DNA of 64,000 bases from Sordariomycetes sp. S80-01Y (GCA_037042185.1 JAXQJY010000032.1:2480001-2544000), one strand, 5' to 3'. Shown: positions 53,486 through 64,000, counted from the first letter of the stretch. Translations and numbers: made by a program. The notes: generated by a model from the letters alone, not told the origin.

Positions 53486-55912
53486 TCAGGCAAGGGTACC
53501 GCTGGACCTCCGCTGAGGACTTCTCGCCTTGCTATCCACTGAAGTGCGAGGAGTGACATCGAGCAACTTGGCACTGCCGGCGCTGAAGTTGCGCACATGG
53601 CCGCGACCAAGGTTTACGCTTCTTGCACGTTGGATGTCAGCCTTCTCGTGGGCCGAAGGAGTGATGGGAGAGTCATCGCTGCCATCTTCATCTCCGGATT
53701 CGATGTTCAGGAGACCTTCGTGGCTGCGCATTGTACTCCTGTCGTGCTTATGGCTGTGGACCACCTGAGGACGGGCCCCTGTGACAGCACCCCACTGCGC
53801 GCCAGAATCGCGAGCAAAGTCCTCTTCATCGCTGCTCGGGCGTCCATCCTCGGAGGGACGAGATCCCTGAAGCATACCAGAGTTCCGATGAGGAGCCAAA
53901 CGAGCGAGATAGTCATCATCAGCGATTGCCAAGTCTTCTTGGGTGCTATTAGTAGGAGAGTCCGTCAGATGCCCTTGATCCAGGCGGTTGGCCCTAGCGA
54001 TGCTATCGCGAATAGCGGATCGCCTGGTACCGATACGTCCTGAAAGCCACGATGCCTCGGAGTCGACCGAAGCCATGGATATAGACTGATGGGGCTCTGG
54101 TGATGGGGACATTGGGTTTTGATGGATCTTGGACATAGGGATCTCAATAGGTTGCGCTCGAGCTTCTTCAGCTTGACGTCCGTGTAGTGAGGGTAGCGGG
54201 GGTTCGGCTGTCGGGCTTTGCATCCTCGAGTCGGGCGGGGACAGCGGAAAGTCTGGCAAGTCTTCTCTGAAACGTGACTTGGTTCGAAGTGGTCCACCAG
54301 CGCTCGGTTTTCGTGAAATGTACACCCCTCCGGTATTTTCAGGAGTCGAAGACAGGTCGTCGCCTTGTAGTCTGGCAAGGGCCTGGGCTTGCGCCTGAGC
54401 TGTCGTTTGTGCCGCGGCGGCTGCTTGCATCTCCTCTCTGGAAGTATTGGAGAACGAAGTAGGGCCGGCTGAGCTGCGGCGGCTCTTTCCGCCCCAGCGT
54501 AGGAAGGACGTCAGAGAGAATCGCCCGCGCTTTTCGCTCGTATCTGAAGCTCTCCTCGACGTGCCTTCTTCATCAATGACATCAGGCGGCGGAGGTGCAA
54601 CTCTCTCTCTATCCGATGCCAAAGTCGATTTCGACTTTGACTTCTTTGATCTCAGGATTCCTGCTAAGCGAGAAGCTTGTGGCAGAGACGAGCTTGAATC
54701 TTGTGGCCTGGGCTGATCCGCAGGGCAAGGCGTTTCTGCGAGGTCCACGGTGGAGTCTTGTTGGGTTGATGAGATCGGCGGTTGAACCAACTCGCCAAGT
54801 ACATCTCCCGCTGGTGATGGGAGGCTCTCTTCAATAGGAGCATCCGGCATGCGTTCAGACGCCACGGACACGCGCTTATCTGGTTCCGAGGTAGTGACGG
54901 TGACTGACTTCGGATCAATGCCGAGACCGATCAGCTCGCGCCCAGCAACACCACGCTCCAGGTTCTCTGGGGGCGGTGTGCCAGATTGTCTTGCTTCAAC
55001 TCCGTCAGCTTTCTGCTTTTCGGCTTTCCGGGCTAGCCTTCTCGAAGCTCGCTCCTGCTCGATTTGACGCTTCTTTTGTAGTCTTCTGTCCTCGCGTTCC
55101 ATCAACTCTCGAAGATCCCGAGCGTCCAGGTCGTCGGCGAGGTTGTCGACGCGACGGTGCTCTTTGAGTGTTTCCTCAGCAATAGGCTCTTTCTCTGCTA
55201 ACTGCTTCTTTTGAGATTGTGCTCGGTCCATTGTACGAGAAGACGTCCAGCGGGATCCAGGAGCATATCGCAGGGTCGGCCTTGGTGCTAGCGAGTCGAA
55301 AGCAGATACCTTGAAAGCGCCTTGCTCGGAGTCGGATGACATGCTAGAATGCACCGAGCCAGGTATGGGAAGCGATACATCAGAAGTCGGATGGCCTCGG
55401 AATCCGGGTCCCGCCTTGACTCTTTTGCTTTCCTTCTTCATGACGCGACCCGAGGTCCATGAATCGGTCGCTGGTCGGACAGGCTCGAATTTGCTCATCG
55501 CCTTGATCTCAGCAGCCCTCTGACGCTCTTCCTTCTTCCTCCTGCTAGATTTCCGCCTCAACGGACGACGTTCACTCGGCTTATGGTGCAGTGTGGGCGT
55601 CCTTCCCCATGCAGGCTCAGCCGGCGGCTCCTCGCGCCTGCGCGCACTTGAACCCCCATGATCTGGTGAGGGTCGTCGTCGCCCTTCGGTCCCCAAATCA
55701 TCATGTCTCCCTGGTGAGAAGCTGTATGCCCGTGCCCTTCTTTGTAGTTTGCTGTTTTTGGTGGGCTCTGTACGCTGCTTCTTCTTCGAATCAGCCCTTG
55801 CAATCGCTCCCTCTGTTTGAGCCCTTGCTGGCGGGCCTTCTGCGTCTGAAAGCGCCGCACCACTGCGTGGGCGTTTCCGGCCGCTCTTGCGGCGGAATGG
55901 CCACAGAGCCAT
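53486..55912 (-). CDS. Large basic, low-complexity fungal protein of unknown function
   Basis: Intronless, 808 residues, not recognised. It opens MALWPFRRKSGRKRPRSGAA, then a strongly basic Arg/Ser/Pro region. Around 130-160 lies a helical basic segment (RRKKEERQRAAEIKAMSKFE), around 190-260 a Ser/Gly region with APRPTLRYAPGSRWTSSRTM, and around 270-320 a highly charged coiled coil (DLRELMEREDRRLQKKRQIE, QERASRRLARKAEKQK). The rest is Ser/Pro-rich with short motifs (KRGRFSLTSFLRWGGKSRRS at ~480; ASWLSGRIGTRRSAIRDSIA at ~660). No membrane segment or enzyme motif. The even spread of small conserved-looking islands in disorder suggests a scaffold or regulatory protein, possibly phosphorylated. 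The frame is long and follows normal codon use, so it is a real gene. Confidence 0.75.
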   Translation of the reverse strand: MALWPFRRKSGRKRPRSGAALSDAEGPPARAQTEGAIARADSKKKQRTEPTKNSKLQRRARAYSFSPGRHDDLGTEGRRRPSPDHGGSSARRREEPPAEPAWGRTPTLHHKPSERRPLRRKSSRRKKEERQRAAEIKAMSKFEPVRPATDSWTSGRVMKKESKRVKAGPGFRGHPTSDVSLPIPGSVHSSMSSDSEQGAFKVSAFDSLAPRPTLRYAPGSRWTSSRTMDRAQSQKKQLAEKEPIAEETLKEHRRVDNLADDLDARDLRELMEREDRRLQKKRQIEQERASRRLARKAEKQKADGVEARQSGTPPPENLERGVAGRELIGLGIDPKSVTVTTSEPDKRVSVASERMPDAPIEESLPSPAGDVLGELVQPPISSTQQDSTVDLAETPCPADQPRPQDSSSSLPQASRLAGILRSKKSKSKSTLASDRERVAPPPPDVIDEEGTSRRASDTSEKRGRFSLTSFLRWGGKSRRSSAGPTSFSNTSREEMQAAAAAQTTAQAQAQALARLQGDDLSSTPENTGGVYISRKPSAGGPLRTKSRFREDLPDFPLSPPDSRMQSPTAEPPLPSLHGRQAEEARAQPIEIPMSKIHQNPMSPSPEPHQSISMASVDSEASWLSGRIGTRRSAIRDSIARANRLDQGHLTDSPTNSTQEDLAIADDDYLARLAPHRNSGMLQGSRPSEDGRPSSDEEDFARDSGAQWGAVTGARPQVVHSHKHDRSTMRSHEGLLNIESGDEDGSDDSPITPSAHEKADIQRARSVNLGRGHVRNFSAGSAKLLDVTPRTSVDSKARSPQRRSSGTLA

Positions 55913-58900
55913 CCTTCAATTCGCAATCACCAGAGGCTGTTAATGTCTGTGTGGCGTGGCCTTAACTCGTCTGTCGTTGTAGTCGTCGGGTCTAGGGTTG
56001 ACTTGGTTTCGCATGATGAACGTGGGTTATAGCTCCGAATGTGGTTTGCAATGACGAGTCTCGGGTGGACAAAGGTAGGTCGAGTCGTGCGATGCTGTCG
56101 TGGAGCATTGACCGCAGATCCACGGTTGTCCGTTCAAAGCCCAAAAGGTCGATAGCTAACACCAGGAGGTGGTGCTAGATGGGAGTGGCTAGCCGGCTGA
56201 TATGCGACCCAGAGGGCGCGTTCGAAACAAGGTTCACTCCCGCGCAGGCGAAGAACTTGGTGCCGGAAGCTGTGGCGTGTGGCGTGGCGTGGGCTGGTCG
56301 GAAGGAGTCGCTGGATATCTCGCAAATGCTCGATCGGATCGTTGGTCGCTAGACGGTCTTCTCAAAGGAATGAAGGAGGAGTTATGGGCCAGCCCGAGTC
56401 CTGTTGGCGTTGAGAGCTTGTGATGTGGACGCGTAAATGGGAGTATGTAAGTGTGAATTGGAGAGGGACGAGGACGAAGGCGGTTGGGCGTCGATGCAAG
56501 GTTTGTGTGCAGCGGCGGCGGCAGGAGCCAGTGCTCGGTGCTCCTGCCAGGTGAGCAGCCCAGGCTTAAAAAATGGGCGTCATTCCTTCCTCCCAGAGGC
56601 CACCAGCCCCAGTCGCGCCTGCCCAGCCCTGTACCCAGTGGTCCATCCGTCTGTAGCGCTGCCTCTTAGTGGTCCAGACCAGCCGGGGCCGGGCATGTAC
56701 CGGGGCTTGCGGAAGGGCTTGACTCGATGTAGCGCGGACTGGTTTGTCGCCTCAACTGAGCGGAGAGCCGCGTGGAGTTACTTTGAAGCCAAGAACGACG
56801 GACGGCAAGGTACTTCTGAGACAGGAACAGGGGCCCGCGTCTGACTTTCAGTGTCCCTGTTTGCTTCATGCTTGGTACCACATTCATCGTCTTGCGCCTC
56901 TGACCCTCCCCTACTCCTGAAGAAGTACTCTGTTGCCAAGACTCTATTTTCGATGCTTGCAGAGCTCCCAGCATGGAAACATCGTATCCATTGCGCCAGA
57001 GTCTGGACGCCCGCTGAGCTGGAGCTGGAGCTCGCGCTGTCCAAGTTCCAAGTTGGGGCCGTGGAACTGGACAAACGACTCGGAAGGAATGGGTACGCCC
57101 GTCGTTCCTACCGTCGGCCAACTCGGCCAACGGCGAGGCCCCGGACGTCTTCCGTCTTCCATCGTCCATCTTCCATTGCCTTCATTTTCTCAACTGTTCC
57201 AACAGTCACGGGACGCGGCAGCATCCAGCGTCTTTCCAGCGAGGAGCCATTCAGGGTGCTGCCCGCACACCTCGACGCTTCATCGGAGGGTTGGCGCGGC
57301 TTGCCTCCTCGCCTCTGTCCAAGGATCGATCATGGCCACGAGACCCCCAATCCCTTCGCAGCAACTGGTCTCAGCAGCTGGCTCGCCACCTATTTGCAGC
57401 CACAACCTTTAGCGGCAAGCCACTCACCCCCAGACCCGTCCGCTTGTGCAGGCCGCCGCTTTCTTGTTATCAAGAAGGAGATTCCGAACGAAATCTATCT
57501 GCGCGCCCAGATCTGCGTTCAGACCTGCTCTGCTGTATTCACTGGACGACGGTTGATCCTGGGAGAAATTGCTTGCTTCTCCCACCTCATTATCTACGTC
57601 TCAGATCGTCTCATTCGCTCTCATGTCCCCCGTAGCGGACGAATCAGAATGGTCGAGGCACGATCCATTACAGAGACCCTCCCTCGATTCATTTGTCTTC
57701 ATGTCTGGCGCCGTCTCTGTTGATCAGCGCCTACGGAGACCGAGCCGAGAGCGCCCTAGAGAGTCAAGGATCTCAACCTCGTAGCCCGCCTGTGCTGTAC
57801 CACCCGGTGGGCGCAACCTCTAATGCGGCAGTGTACCTCTAGACCCCGAAACGAGTCGCCCGACGCAGGAGTTAGTTGTGCCTGCAGCACGGCAACACTA
57901 TTGATGCGACCCTTCGTATCACTCCAGCGTATTTTCTCAACTACCCGCATGGGTGCAGCCGTCTTTCGTATTCGGCAGTCCTCATCTGGATCTGTCGCTT
58001 GCCGACATGCTTGCAATTGGTAACTGCCCCTCTGCATCGGGCATTGCACCAACATCATTACGGTCGGTTAGGGTTCGACGACCTTTGCTCCGCTCAGAAG
58101 CGTCCGGAAGAACAGGTTTTGACTCATGGTCCCCATCCCCGACTATAGCGGGCAAACCTCCCACTAGAGTCTGCATGAATAATGCACTCGGGAATATGTG
58201 GCGGGTCCACGTTCCCTCTCGCTCCAGAGATGTATCCAGGCCAGCGTCTCAACTTAACGCACAACCTACCGTTATGCCGACCCATCAAGAAGGCCAGAGA
58301 ACTGGAGTGCCACTAGCCGTCAACTGAACGCTCCCAGGATGTTGCGCGCATCGACAGAAGCGCCTTTCTTGCTCACCTGTCGTGAATATGTTGTCCCCTC
58401 CCCGCCCCCTCATCCACCTAACGTATACACTTGCATATCCTCAGTGTGGCGTCGCTTGCTCACCTCGCGCGGCGTGACACGTAGCAGCCTACTCCGCTGC
58501 TTGACATTGTTACAATCAGTCATCCTATCCGGTTGCTTGCCAAGCTGCGTGAGAGTCTAGCGGTCATCGCCCCTGATTCGCTTTGACCGCTAGGCACCGC
58601 ATTAGGCAAAGCTTGCACATCCGATGGCAACAACCTTTCCACCGCCGTGTCAGGTACGACTCAGTGTTCTGCTCCCTCAACTTACGTCCGACCACGAGTC
58701 AGAACGGCGGGGTTGCAGAGCGTTGCGGGGTGGTGTATCTTGAACCTAACTAATGGCGAGAAGGCCAAGGCACTGCCGAGGTTGTCCGAACAGCGACCTA
58801 CGGGGGATGTTCAGCCTTTCTTCGACCAACCCTCCAGCTCGATGGTAACAGATAAACGATTCACCCCATGCAGTTCCCCGCGTAGGCTTGTAGTGTGCTC

Positions 58901-59923
58901 ACAAAGTAAGTGAGATCGGAAATTGAACCGGTCGACAGCCGCGCTGCTCATACTTTCCTCCTAAACAGGAGCCACGGACGGGAAGCCTTGCATGAGCGTA
59001 AGTGAGGTTCGTATTGCGCGCTTATGCTGTGCGACCCCGACGTTTGGGGCCACGATCTTGCTGAGTGGTCACAACAGCTTGTCAACACCCAAGGCTGCGT
59101 GCGTTGGGAATTAAATGCTTTCCATCACTCTTATCGACCTGGTCCGGACTGGAAAGAGAACCTTCCTCGGTGGTAGAGGCAGTGAGTGAGTGAACGGTCG
59201 TGCGCATTGGCCTCTAGGACTTCGCGATAGGTCTTTCTTTTGAGAACGCTCGACGTCAGGTCATGTAGCAGCGCCGGCCTATAAGATTGCAGCAATTATA
59301 TTGACTGAAAGGGCAGCAAAATAGAAAAAATCCGGCCGAGGAGCCGTCGATCGCAGTCGAATGTACCTCTGCTCCCAAGTCGGGCTAGTTCATTGTGGTG
59401 CCATGAGATTACCGTAGGTTTGCGTCTATTGACTTCTACGACCGCCAGGTCTGAATGACAATTTGAGAGTACACTAAAACTCCATTGAGTCGGTGAAAAA
59501 GAAATCGGACAATAGCATGATCACCAATTGCTAAAACCTGCACATTTCTCGTAGCTGGTTCCGCATAGCGAGCGTGATGAAATATATCGGTTGGAGGGAC
59601 AAGCAAACTTCATAACACCTTGCGTCGCACCAGCTTCTTAAGGGCACGATAAGCATGTGCATATCTCATAACGAGGCTAACCAATAGGTCAAATTATCAG
59701 ATTCTTATCAAAGCGAATTTGAGAGGCTGCCAAAGAGTTGAAGGCCTGTCGTCGTTCACGTGACTGTGTTGCGTGGGTCCCTGGCAACGCGCCGCCGTGT
59801 TTACTTGCCGGTACGGAATACACTTCGAACCCCGGACCTCCCACTCCAACGCGACCACTCACAACATTCACAACACGAGCACGCTCGAAAGCAAGCAGAA
59901 ACAAGCGAGCGCAGTCCTTCAAA
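55913..59923. other. 4 kb gene-free stretch
   Basis: Between the divergent hypothetical gene (-) and NUF2 (+), the largest gap in the window. The longest frame (56851-57723, 290 codons, plus) is Arg/Ser/Pro-rich with no motif and is overlapped by equally long frames in other phases. I could not find a spliced model. Composition is mixed, not the AT-rich signature of RIP. No tRNA T-loop with a matching acceptor was found. It may hold long leaders or non-coding RNA; I see nothing that proves it. Confidence 0.4.
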
Positions 59924-61372
59924 ATGGCGTACCACCCCAGAATGAGCATCATCCCTAGCTCACAGCAAGGCGGGCAAGCGCGATCGCGAAAGAAGGAAGA
60001 CGAAGCTGACGCGTTCATGCGACTCCCCGACCGCGAGATCGTCGGATGTATAACAGACATCGGCATCAACTTCACGGTCACCGATCTCCAGAAGCCAAAT
60101 CCAGCACATGTTCAACAGATCTTTGAATGGTTCGCCGAGCTCCTCCTGAATGCGACGCGCGAAACTGTCGAGCCGCCGATGCGCGCCGCGGCTGAGGATG
60201 TCTGCGGCGAGTTCTCGGAAGTCATTCCTCCTGATACAAGGAATCTTATGGGGTTTTATGTCTCTCTGAGGAGACTTTTACAGGAGTGCGGCGTGAAGGA
60301 TTTTACATTCAACGACCTGTACAAGCCAACCTACGAGCGGTTGGTGAAGATCTTCAGCTACCTGATCAACTTCGTTCGGTTTCGCGAGTCGCAAACCAGC
60401 GTCATCGATGAGCATTACAATAAAGCGGAGGGCACGAAATCGAGAATAGAGACGCTGTATAACGATAACCAAGAAAACGAAGGACGGCTTGAAGACATGA
60501 AGCACAATCGCAAGGCCATGGAAGCACAGGTACGCGAGAAGACAGTACGGAATGAGGAGCTGAAGAGGGAGCTTCTTGAATTGAAGCGCAACCAAGAGAG
60601 GCTGGGTACGAGACTGGAGGAGGCAAAGGAGAGGAAGACTACAATGACAAACGCGCTGGAACAGAAAACGCAAGAGAAGATGACGCTGAAGCAAGAGAGC
60701 GCCAAGTTGCGACCATACATGCTTCAAAGCCCTTCGGCGCTGCAGGACAACTTGACGGAGCTGCGAGAAATTCTGAACAATGACAAGTCGCACATCGACT
60801 CGCTCGACCGCCGGGCACGAGCACTCCAAACCTCGACCGACTCCTTCGCCGTGGTCTCCGCCGACGTCGCGTCATGCATCAAGATCTTGGACGAAATCGC
60901 CACCGAGCTAGCGAAGGAGGAGGAAGAGATGGCTCGGAACGCCAAGCAAAGGGACGCCCTTTCGGAGCGCGGTAACAACGCGCGGGAGGTGGAAAGAGCC
61001 GAGACGATGCTGAAGCGACAGTTGAGCAAGTGGAATGAGCGCACTGAGCGACTGCGCGAGCAAAGTAGTCAGAAGGCTGAGGAGGCTAGCGAGAAGATGC
61101 ACGAGCTAAGAGCCCTGCACAAGAAGCTCACAGAGGAGCATAGTGAGAAGTCCAAGGAAATGGAAGTTCGGCGGGTAAGGATCGAGCAAACTGAGAAGAA
61201 GGTAAGCAGCCCTGTGCGTTTGATAGTATGAGTGACCTGCCACTAATATGTTTAGATGCTCGACCTGAAGGAAACCATCGAAAACGAAGTGCACAGCGCG
61301 TACGAGGAGTATCAGAAGATGGAAGCTCACATCAAGCTTTACATCACCGAGATGGAGCAGAATCTTCAATGA
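59924..61372 (+). CDS. nuf2: NUF2, outer-kinetochore NDC80-complex subunit
   Basis: Exons 59924-61201 and 61256-61372 (54 bp intron) encode 464 residues. The N-terminal ~150 residues are the calponin-homology-like Nuf2 head: [40 protein letters not shown], then [40 protein letters not shown] and RFRESQ. The rest is one long coiled coil, typical of its pairing with Ndc80, broken near 275-290 by [18 protein letters not shown]. Exon 2 completes the coil ([20 protein letters not shown]) to the natural C-terminus. Nuf2 with Ndc80, Spc24 and Spc25 couples kinetochores to spindle microtubules. The start is the family-typical [11 protein letters not shown]; the open frame extends upstream but without Nuf2-like residues. 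Confidence 0.94.
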
Positions 61373-61530
61373 GCTTACGCTTTGATGCTTTTGAGTTTGG
61401 CGTTGTATGGAATGATGATGAGGCACGATTGGCATGATACCATGGTTCGGCGTTGGGCGACGCTTGTCGCGGTTTGTTCATTATTTCGAATAGTCTACCG
61501 TAACGTATAATAGACTCTGCCAGAAATAAT

Positions 61531-62184
61531 TCATCCACCCAGCTCTTCACGGGCCCCCTCTTCTTTGAACCACCTCTTGAGGACCCTGCCAGCTTCAACC
61601 GTCCTACCGGTCCAAGCTCCTGAGTCCTTCATGATCGTCCCGCTTAGCATAGGTACCCTCTCGCCTAGAAACTCTCCCATGGTGTCAAATCCACCGCCGC
61701 CACCTCTGGGCTCTACAACAGCCGGTCGGAAGCCATTCCTCGCGGCCGCTTCGACGAGCGCAGCTGCAGAAGTCCCCAACCCCTGCGCAGACCACTCGGT
61801 GGTGGATCGGTGGAGCTCCAGAAACCCGTACACGACCAGCAATGGTTCTTTCTGGGTCTGAAGTTCCAAGAACGGTGGCGCCTGAACGCGACTTTCCGTT
61901 CTTGAGCAGACTGAGAGGTGGGCTCGGAGGTGGGTGACCGTAGGTGTGAACAGGAACTTAATGTGGCGCGAGACCGCGGTCTGCATCAGGGTCTTTCTGA
62001 GCAGGTGGTGTTCTTCTTCCTCTGACTGCTCGGAAACGAGCGCGACTTCTTGCGCGATAGCTTCGAGGAATGGTTGCTTTGGCGAGGCTACCAGGATTGT
62101 CGTTGGGTAGCGGTGGTGGGAGATTATGGTAGTGATGAGCTCCGTCGGTGTCGCAGGAGTGAGGATGATGGGCCTGGCTGTCAT
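61531..62184 (-). CDS. Conserved-looking protein of unknown function (possible RecA-fold relative)
   Basis: 217 residues from the ATG at 62184. The frame is open to 62445, but the added part encodes a Gly-Val run from a CCCACG repeat and reads like promoter, so I chose the internal start. Visible segments: IILTPATPTELITTIISHHR then YPTTILVASPKQPFLEAIAQ near the start, RKTLMQTAVSRHIKFLFTPT, a strand-like LLVVYGFLELHRSTTEWSAQ, GLGTSAAALVEAAARNG, and a C-terminal VPMLSG...WTGRTVEAGRVLKRWF. The hydrophobic strand followed by a EWSAQGL helix recalls the Walker B region of Rad51-paralog/RecA-fold proteins, but no Walker A GKT is present. This is a weak structural guess. The gene is divergent from AP-3 beta. 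Confidence 0.6.
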   Translation of the reverse strand: MTARPIILTPATPTELITTIISHHRYPTTILVASPKQPFLEAIAQEVALVSEQSEEEEHHLLRKTLMQTAVSRHIKFLFTPTVTHLRAHLSVCSRTESRVQAPPFLELQTQKEPLLVVYGFLELHRSTTEWSAQGLGTSAAALVEAAARNGFRPAVVEPRGGGGGFDTMGEFLGERVPMLSGTIMKDSGAWTGRTVEAGRVLKRWFKEEGAREELGG

Positions 62185-62483
62185 CGTGGAAGCTTTTTTA
62201 TTGACCTCTCCATATTGGCGCCTTTTATGACCATCTTCCGAGGGTCTGGTTCCGTCTTCCAGCAACAGTGCGGTGATTGTCCTCCATAGAATCAGTTGAA
62301 GTTGACTCGAAGATGCCCCACCACTAGCGATCTCAGCCAAGGCCAGCACGGGACCGCCAGGCACGTCATCCACATGCTTGTCCCTCCAACATACATGAAC
62401 ATTCATAACCACGCCCACGCCCACGCCCACGCCCTTCCCCTCCACGCTTCTGCGGCCTCGCCTGGGGCGCGCGCATTCTCATC
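62185..62483. promoter_or_regulatory. Short divergent promoter with hexamer repeat
   Basis: About 300 bp between the hypothetical gene ATG (-) and AP-3 beta ATG (+). It carries the CCCACG hexamer array at 62409-62435, 50-75 bp before the AP-3 beta start. Confidence 0.45.
62409..62435. repeat. Tandem hexamer repeat (ACGCCC) about 4 copies
   Basis: Four perfect copies of ACGCCC plus partial flanks, located in a divergent promoter. The copy number could vary between strains. CCCACG-like words resemble GC-box sites for zinc-finger factors; this is inference. Confidence 0.55.
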
Positions 62484-64000
62484 ATGGAGTCCATCGCCAA
62501 GATATCGAGTCTCATGGAGACGGGTAAGTCCCCGCCAACACTTCCAGGAGCTTCAGCTAACCCCCCAACCAGCGAGGGAGCTCACCATCGATGCCGCCCA
62601 GGCGACGCGCAACATACGAACCTCCTCCCGTCCCATGGACCGCAACCAGCTGAGGAAACTCCTCGACTCTAGAAATGACCGGGAGATCCTCGAAGGTCTT
62701 CGCCGCGTCCTCTCCATGATGTACAAGAAGCAAAATACCCTCCCCTTCTTCTCCAACGTGGTCAAGAACGTCGCTTCCCCGAACCTCGAGATCAAGAAAC
62801 TCGTCTACATCTACCTCATCCACCACGCCGAGCAGGAGCCCGATCTCGCTCTCCTATCGATCAACACAATCCAAAAGTCACTGTCCGATGCGAACCCACA
62901 GGTGCGCGCGCTGGCGCTCAAGACCATGAGCGGGATACGGGTCCCAGTGATTAGCCAGATCGTCAGTCTGGCCATCAAGAAAGGCGTCGTTGATTTGAGT
63001 CCCTACGTGAGGAAAGCGGCAGCATTGTCCATACCAAAGTGTCATCGGTTAGACCCCAGTCAGGCGCCGCAACTAATTGAGTATTTGACGACTCTGTTGG
63101 GCGACAAACAGTACTATGTTGCTGGCGCGGCGGTAGCGGCGTTCTTGGAGATCTGCCCGACGAGGATAGATCTGATACACAAACACTATCGAGGACTAGT
63201 GAGGAAGATCGTTGATATGGATGAGTGGAGTCAACTGGCGGTCCTCCGGCTCATGACATATTATGCTAGAAAGTGCTTCCCGAGGCGGACGAGTACGACG
63301 GAGGCACCGAGCAAGTCGAAAGACACAGACAACTTCTACGACGACTCGACATCACAAGCGCTGGTATCGGTGGACTCCGACCTGGCGTTACTTCTCAATG
63401 CGATCCGCCCACTCCTGCAAAGTCGGAACTCAGCCGTCGTCATTGCGGTCACGCGATGCTACGTGGACGTTGGCACACCAGAATATGTCAAGCAAGCCAT
63501 CGGGCCCCTCATAGCGCTTCTTCGTAGCGCGCAGGACATCCAACAAATCGCCCTCTACAATATCGTTTCAGTATGCCTCATGCGACCGGCAGACTTCGTC
63601 AAGTATGCCAGTCACTTCCTGGTCAGAGCTACTGACCCCGCGCCGGTATGGGAGTTGAAGCTTGAGATCCTGACCATCATCTTCCCTTACAGCCCCCTAC
63701 ATACCAAGAGCCTCATCTTGAAGGAGCTTGAGCATTTCTCGCAGGGCACAGACAAGGCGCTGGTTCGGGAAGCGGTCAGGGCTATCGGACGCTGTGCACA
63801 GTCGGACTCAAAGACAGCTCCGAGATGTCTCAAGCTGTTGCTGGGACAAATTACAAGTCTGGACGGGACACTGGCGGCCGAGTCACTGACCGTCATCCGA
63901 CATCTCATCCAGCAGGATGCCGAGGGCCACATTGGGACAGTAGTGCGTTTGGCGAAGAACCTGGACACGGCGACGGATCCCCAAGCACGGGCTACAATCA
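62484..64000 (+). CDS. apl6: AP-3 adaptor complex beta subunit (N-terminal 489 residues, cut by window edge)
   Basis: Exon 1 (62484-62523) encodes MESIAKISSLMET; after a 49 bp intron (GTAAGT...CAG) exon 2 (62573 onward) stays open to the window edge. The sequence is the adaptin trunk of helical HEAT-like repeats: ARELTIDAAQATRNIRTSSR, FFSNVVKNVASPNLEIKKLV, YIYLIHHAEQEPDLALLSIN, PYVRKAAALSIPKCHRLDP, YYVAGAAVAAFLEICPTRID, and an acidic insertion (SKSKDTDNFYDDSTSQALVS) between trunk helices, typical of beta-3. KNVASPNLEIKKLVYIYL is diagnostic of beta adaptins, and the KCFPRRTS-then-acidic insert favours beta-3 over beta-1/2. AP-3 sorts cargo from the Golgi to the vacuole, bypassing endosomes. 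The hinge and ear lie beyond the window. Confidence 0.92.

Noticed and set aside
56851-57723. 290-codon plus-strand open frame
   Set aside because: Arg/Ser/Pro-rich with no motif, overlapped by similarly long frames in other phases, and no plausible promoter or splice partners.
59805-59850. TTCGAACCCCGGACC, tRNA-like 3' half
   Set aside because: No matching stem or anticodon arm on either strand; it lies in the leader of NUF2.
62185-62445. Longer start for the 217-residue hypothetical protein
   Set aside because: The extra part encodes a Gly-Val run from the ACGCCC repeat and would nearly fill the divergent promoter.

Overview
The window is nuclear DNA of a filamentous ascomycete, most likely a Sordariomycete. 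The evidence is short GT-AG introns (mostly 46-66 bp) with CTAAC/CTGAC-like branch sites, GC-rich coding DNA, and fungal-specific genes (KAR9, PAT1, ATG33-like, Pkc1 with HR1-C2-C1-kinase order, KRE2/KTR mannosyltransferase, SHE9/MDM33, QDE-3/Sgs1-type RecQ). I would not commit to a genus. I support 25 protein genes, two of them cut by the window edges. I see no transposon, virus-derived element, rRNA, tRNA or CRISPR array.

Layout. 1-13 kb: the end of an unrecognised conserved gene (-), a KAR9 spindle-positioning protein (+) and a long intronless RecQ helicase (-). 13-21 kb: a DUF1275 membrane protein (+), a five-exon ankyrin-repeat giant whose N-terminus looks like a nucleotidyltransferase fold (+), and an ATG33-like mitophagy protein (-). 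22-26 kb: RNA polymerase III subunit Rpc37/RPC5 (+), convergent with PAT1 (-). 27-33 kb is gene-poor. It holds a small secreted protein of three cysteine-rich repeats separated by dibasic sites, a small class I methyltransferase, and about 3 kb with no gene I can support. 33-45 kb is dense housekeeping: KTR mannosyltransferase, mitochondrial S12, acyl-CoA dehydrogenase, protein kinase C, SHE9/MDM33 and a HAD phosphatase. 45-52 kb: an MFS transporter, an EIF1AD-like S1/eIF1A-domain protein, ALG3, a peroxisomal D-amino-acid oxidase and a mitochondrial thioredoxin. 53-64 kb: an 808-residue unrecognised protein, a 4 kb gene-free stretch, the kinetochore protein NUF2, an unrecognised 217-residue protein and the start of AP-3 beta.

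Genes do not form operons. Most are arranged as divergent pairs sharing 0.3-1.2 kb promoters or as convergent pairs with short 3' gaps; one convergent pair leaves only 23 bp between stop codons. Functional themes recur (cell-wall integrity and glycosylation: Pkc1, KTR, ALG3; mitochondria: S12, SHE9, ATG33-like, acyl-CoA dehydrogenase, thioredoxin), but I read this as ordinary genome content, not a cluster.

The most interesting items are the three-unit secreted precursor at 27577-28005, which fits the pattern of Kex2-processed repeat proteins, and the nucleotidyltransferase-like/ankyrin fusion at 14628-20376. Intron-containing models were built by eye from splice consensus and frame continuity. 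Each joined frame was checked arithmetically, but none is supported by transcript data.
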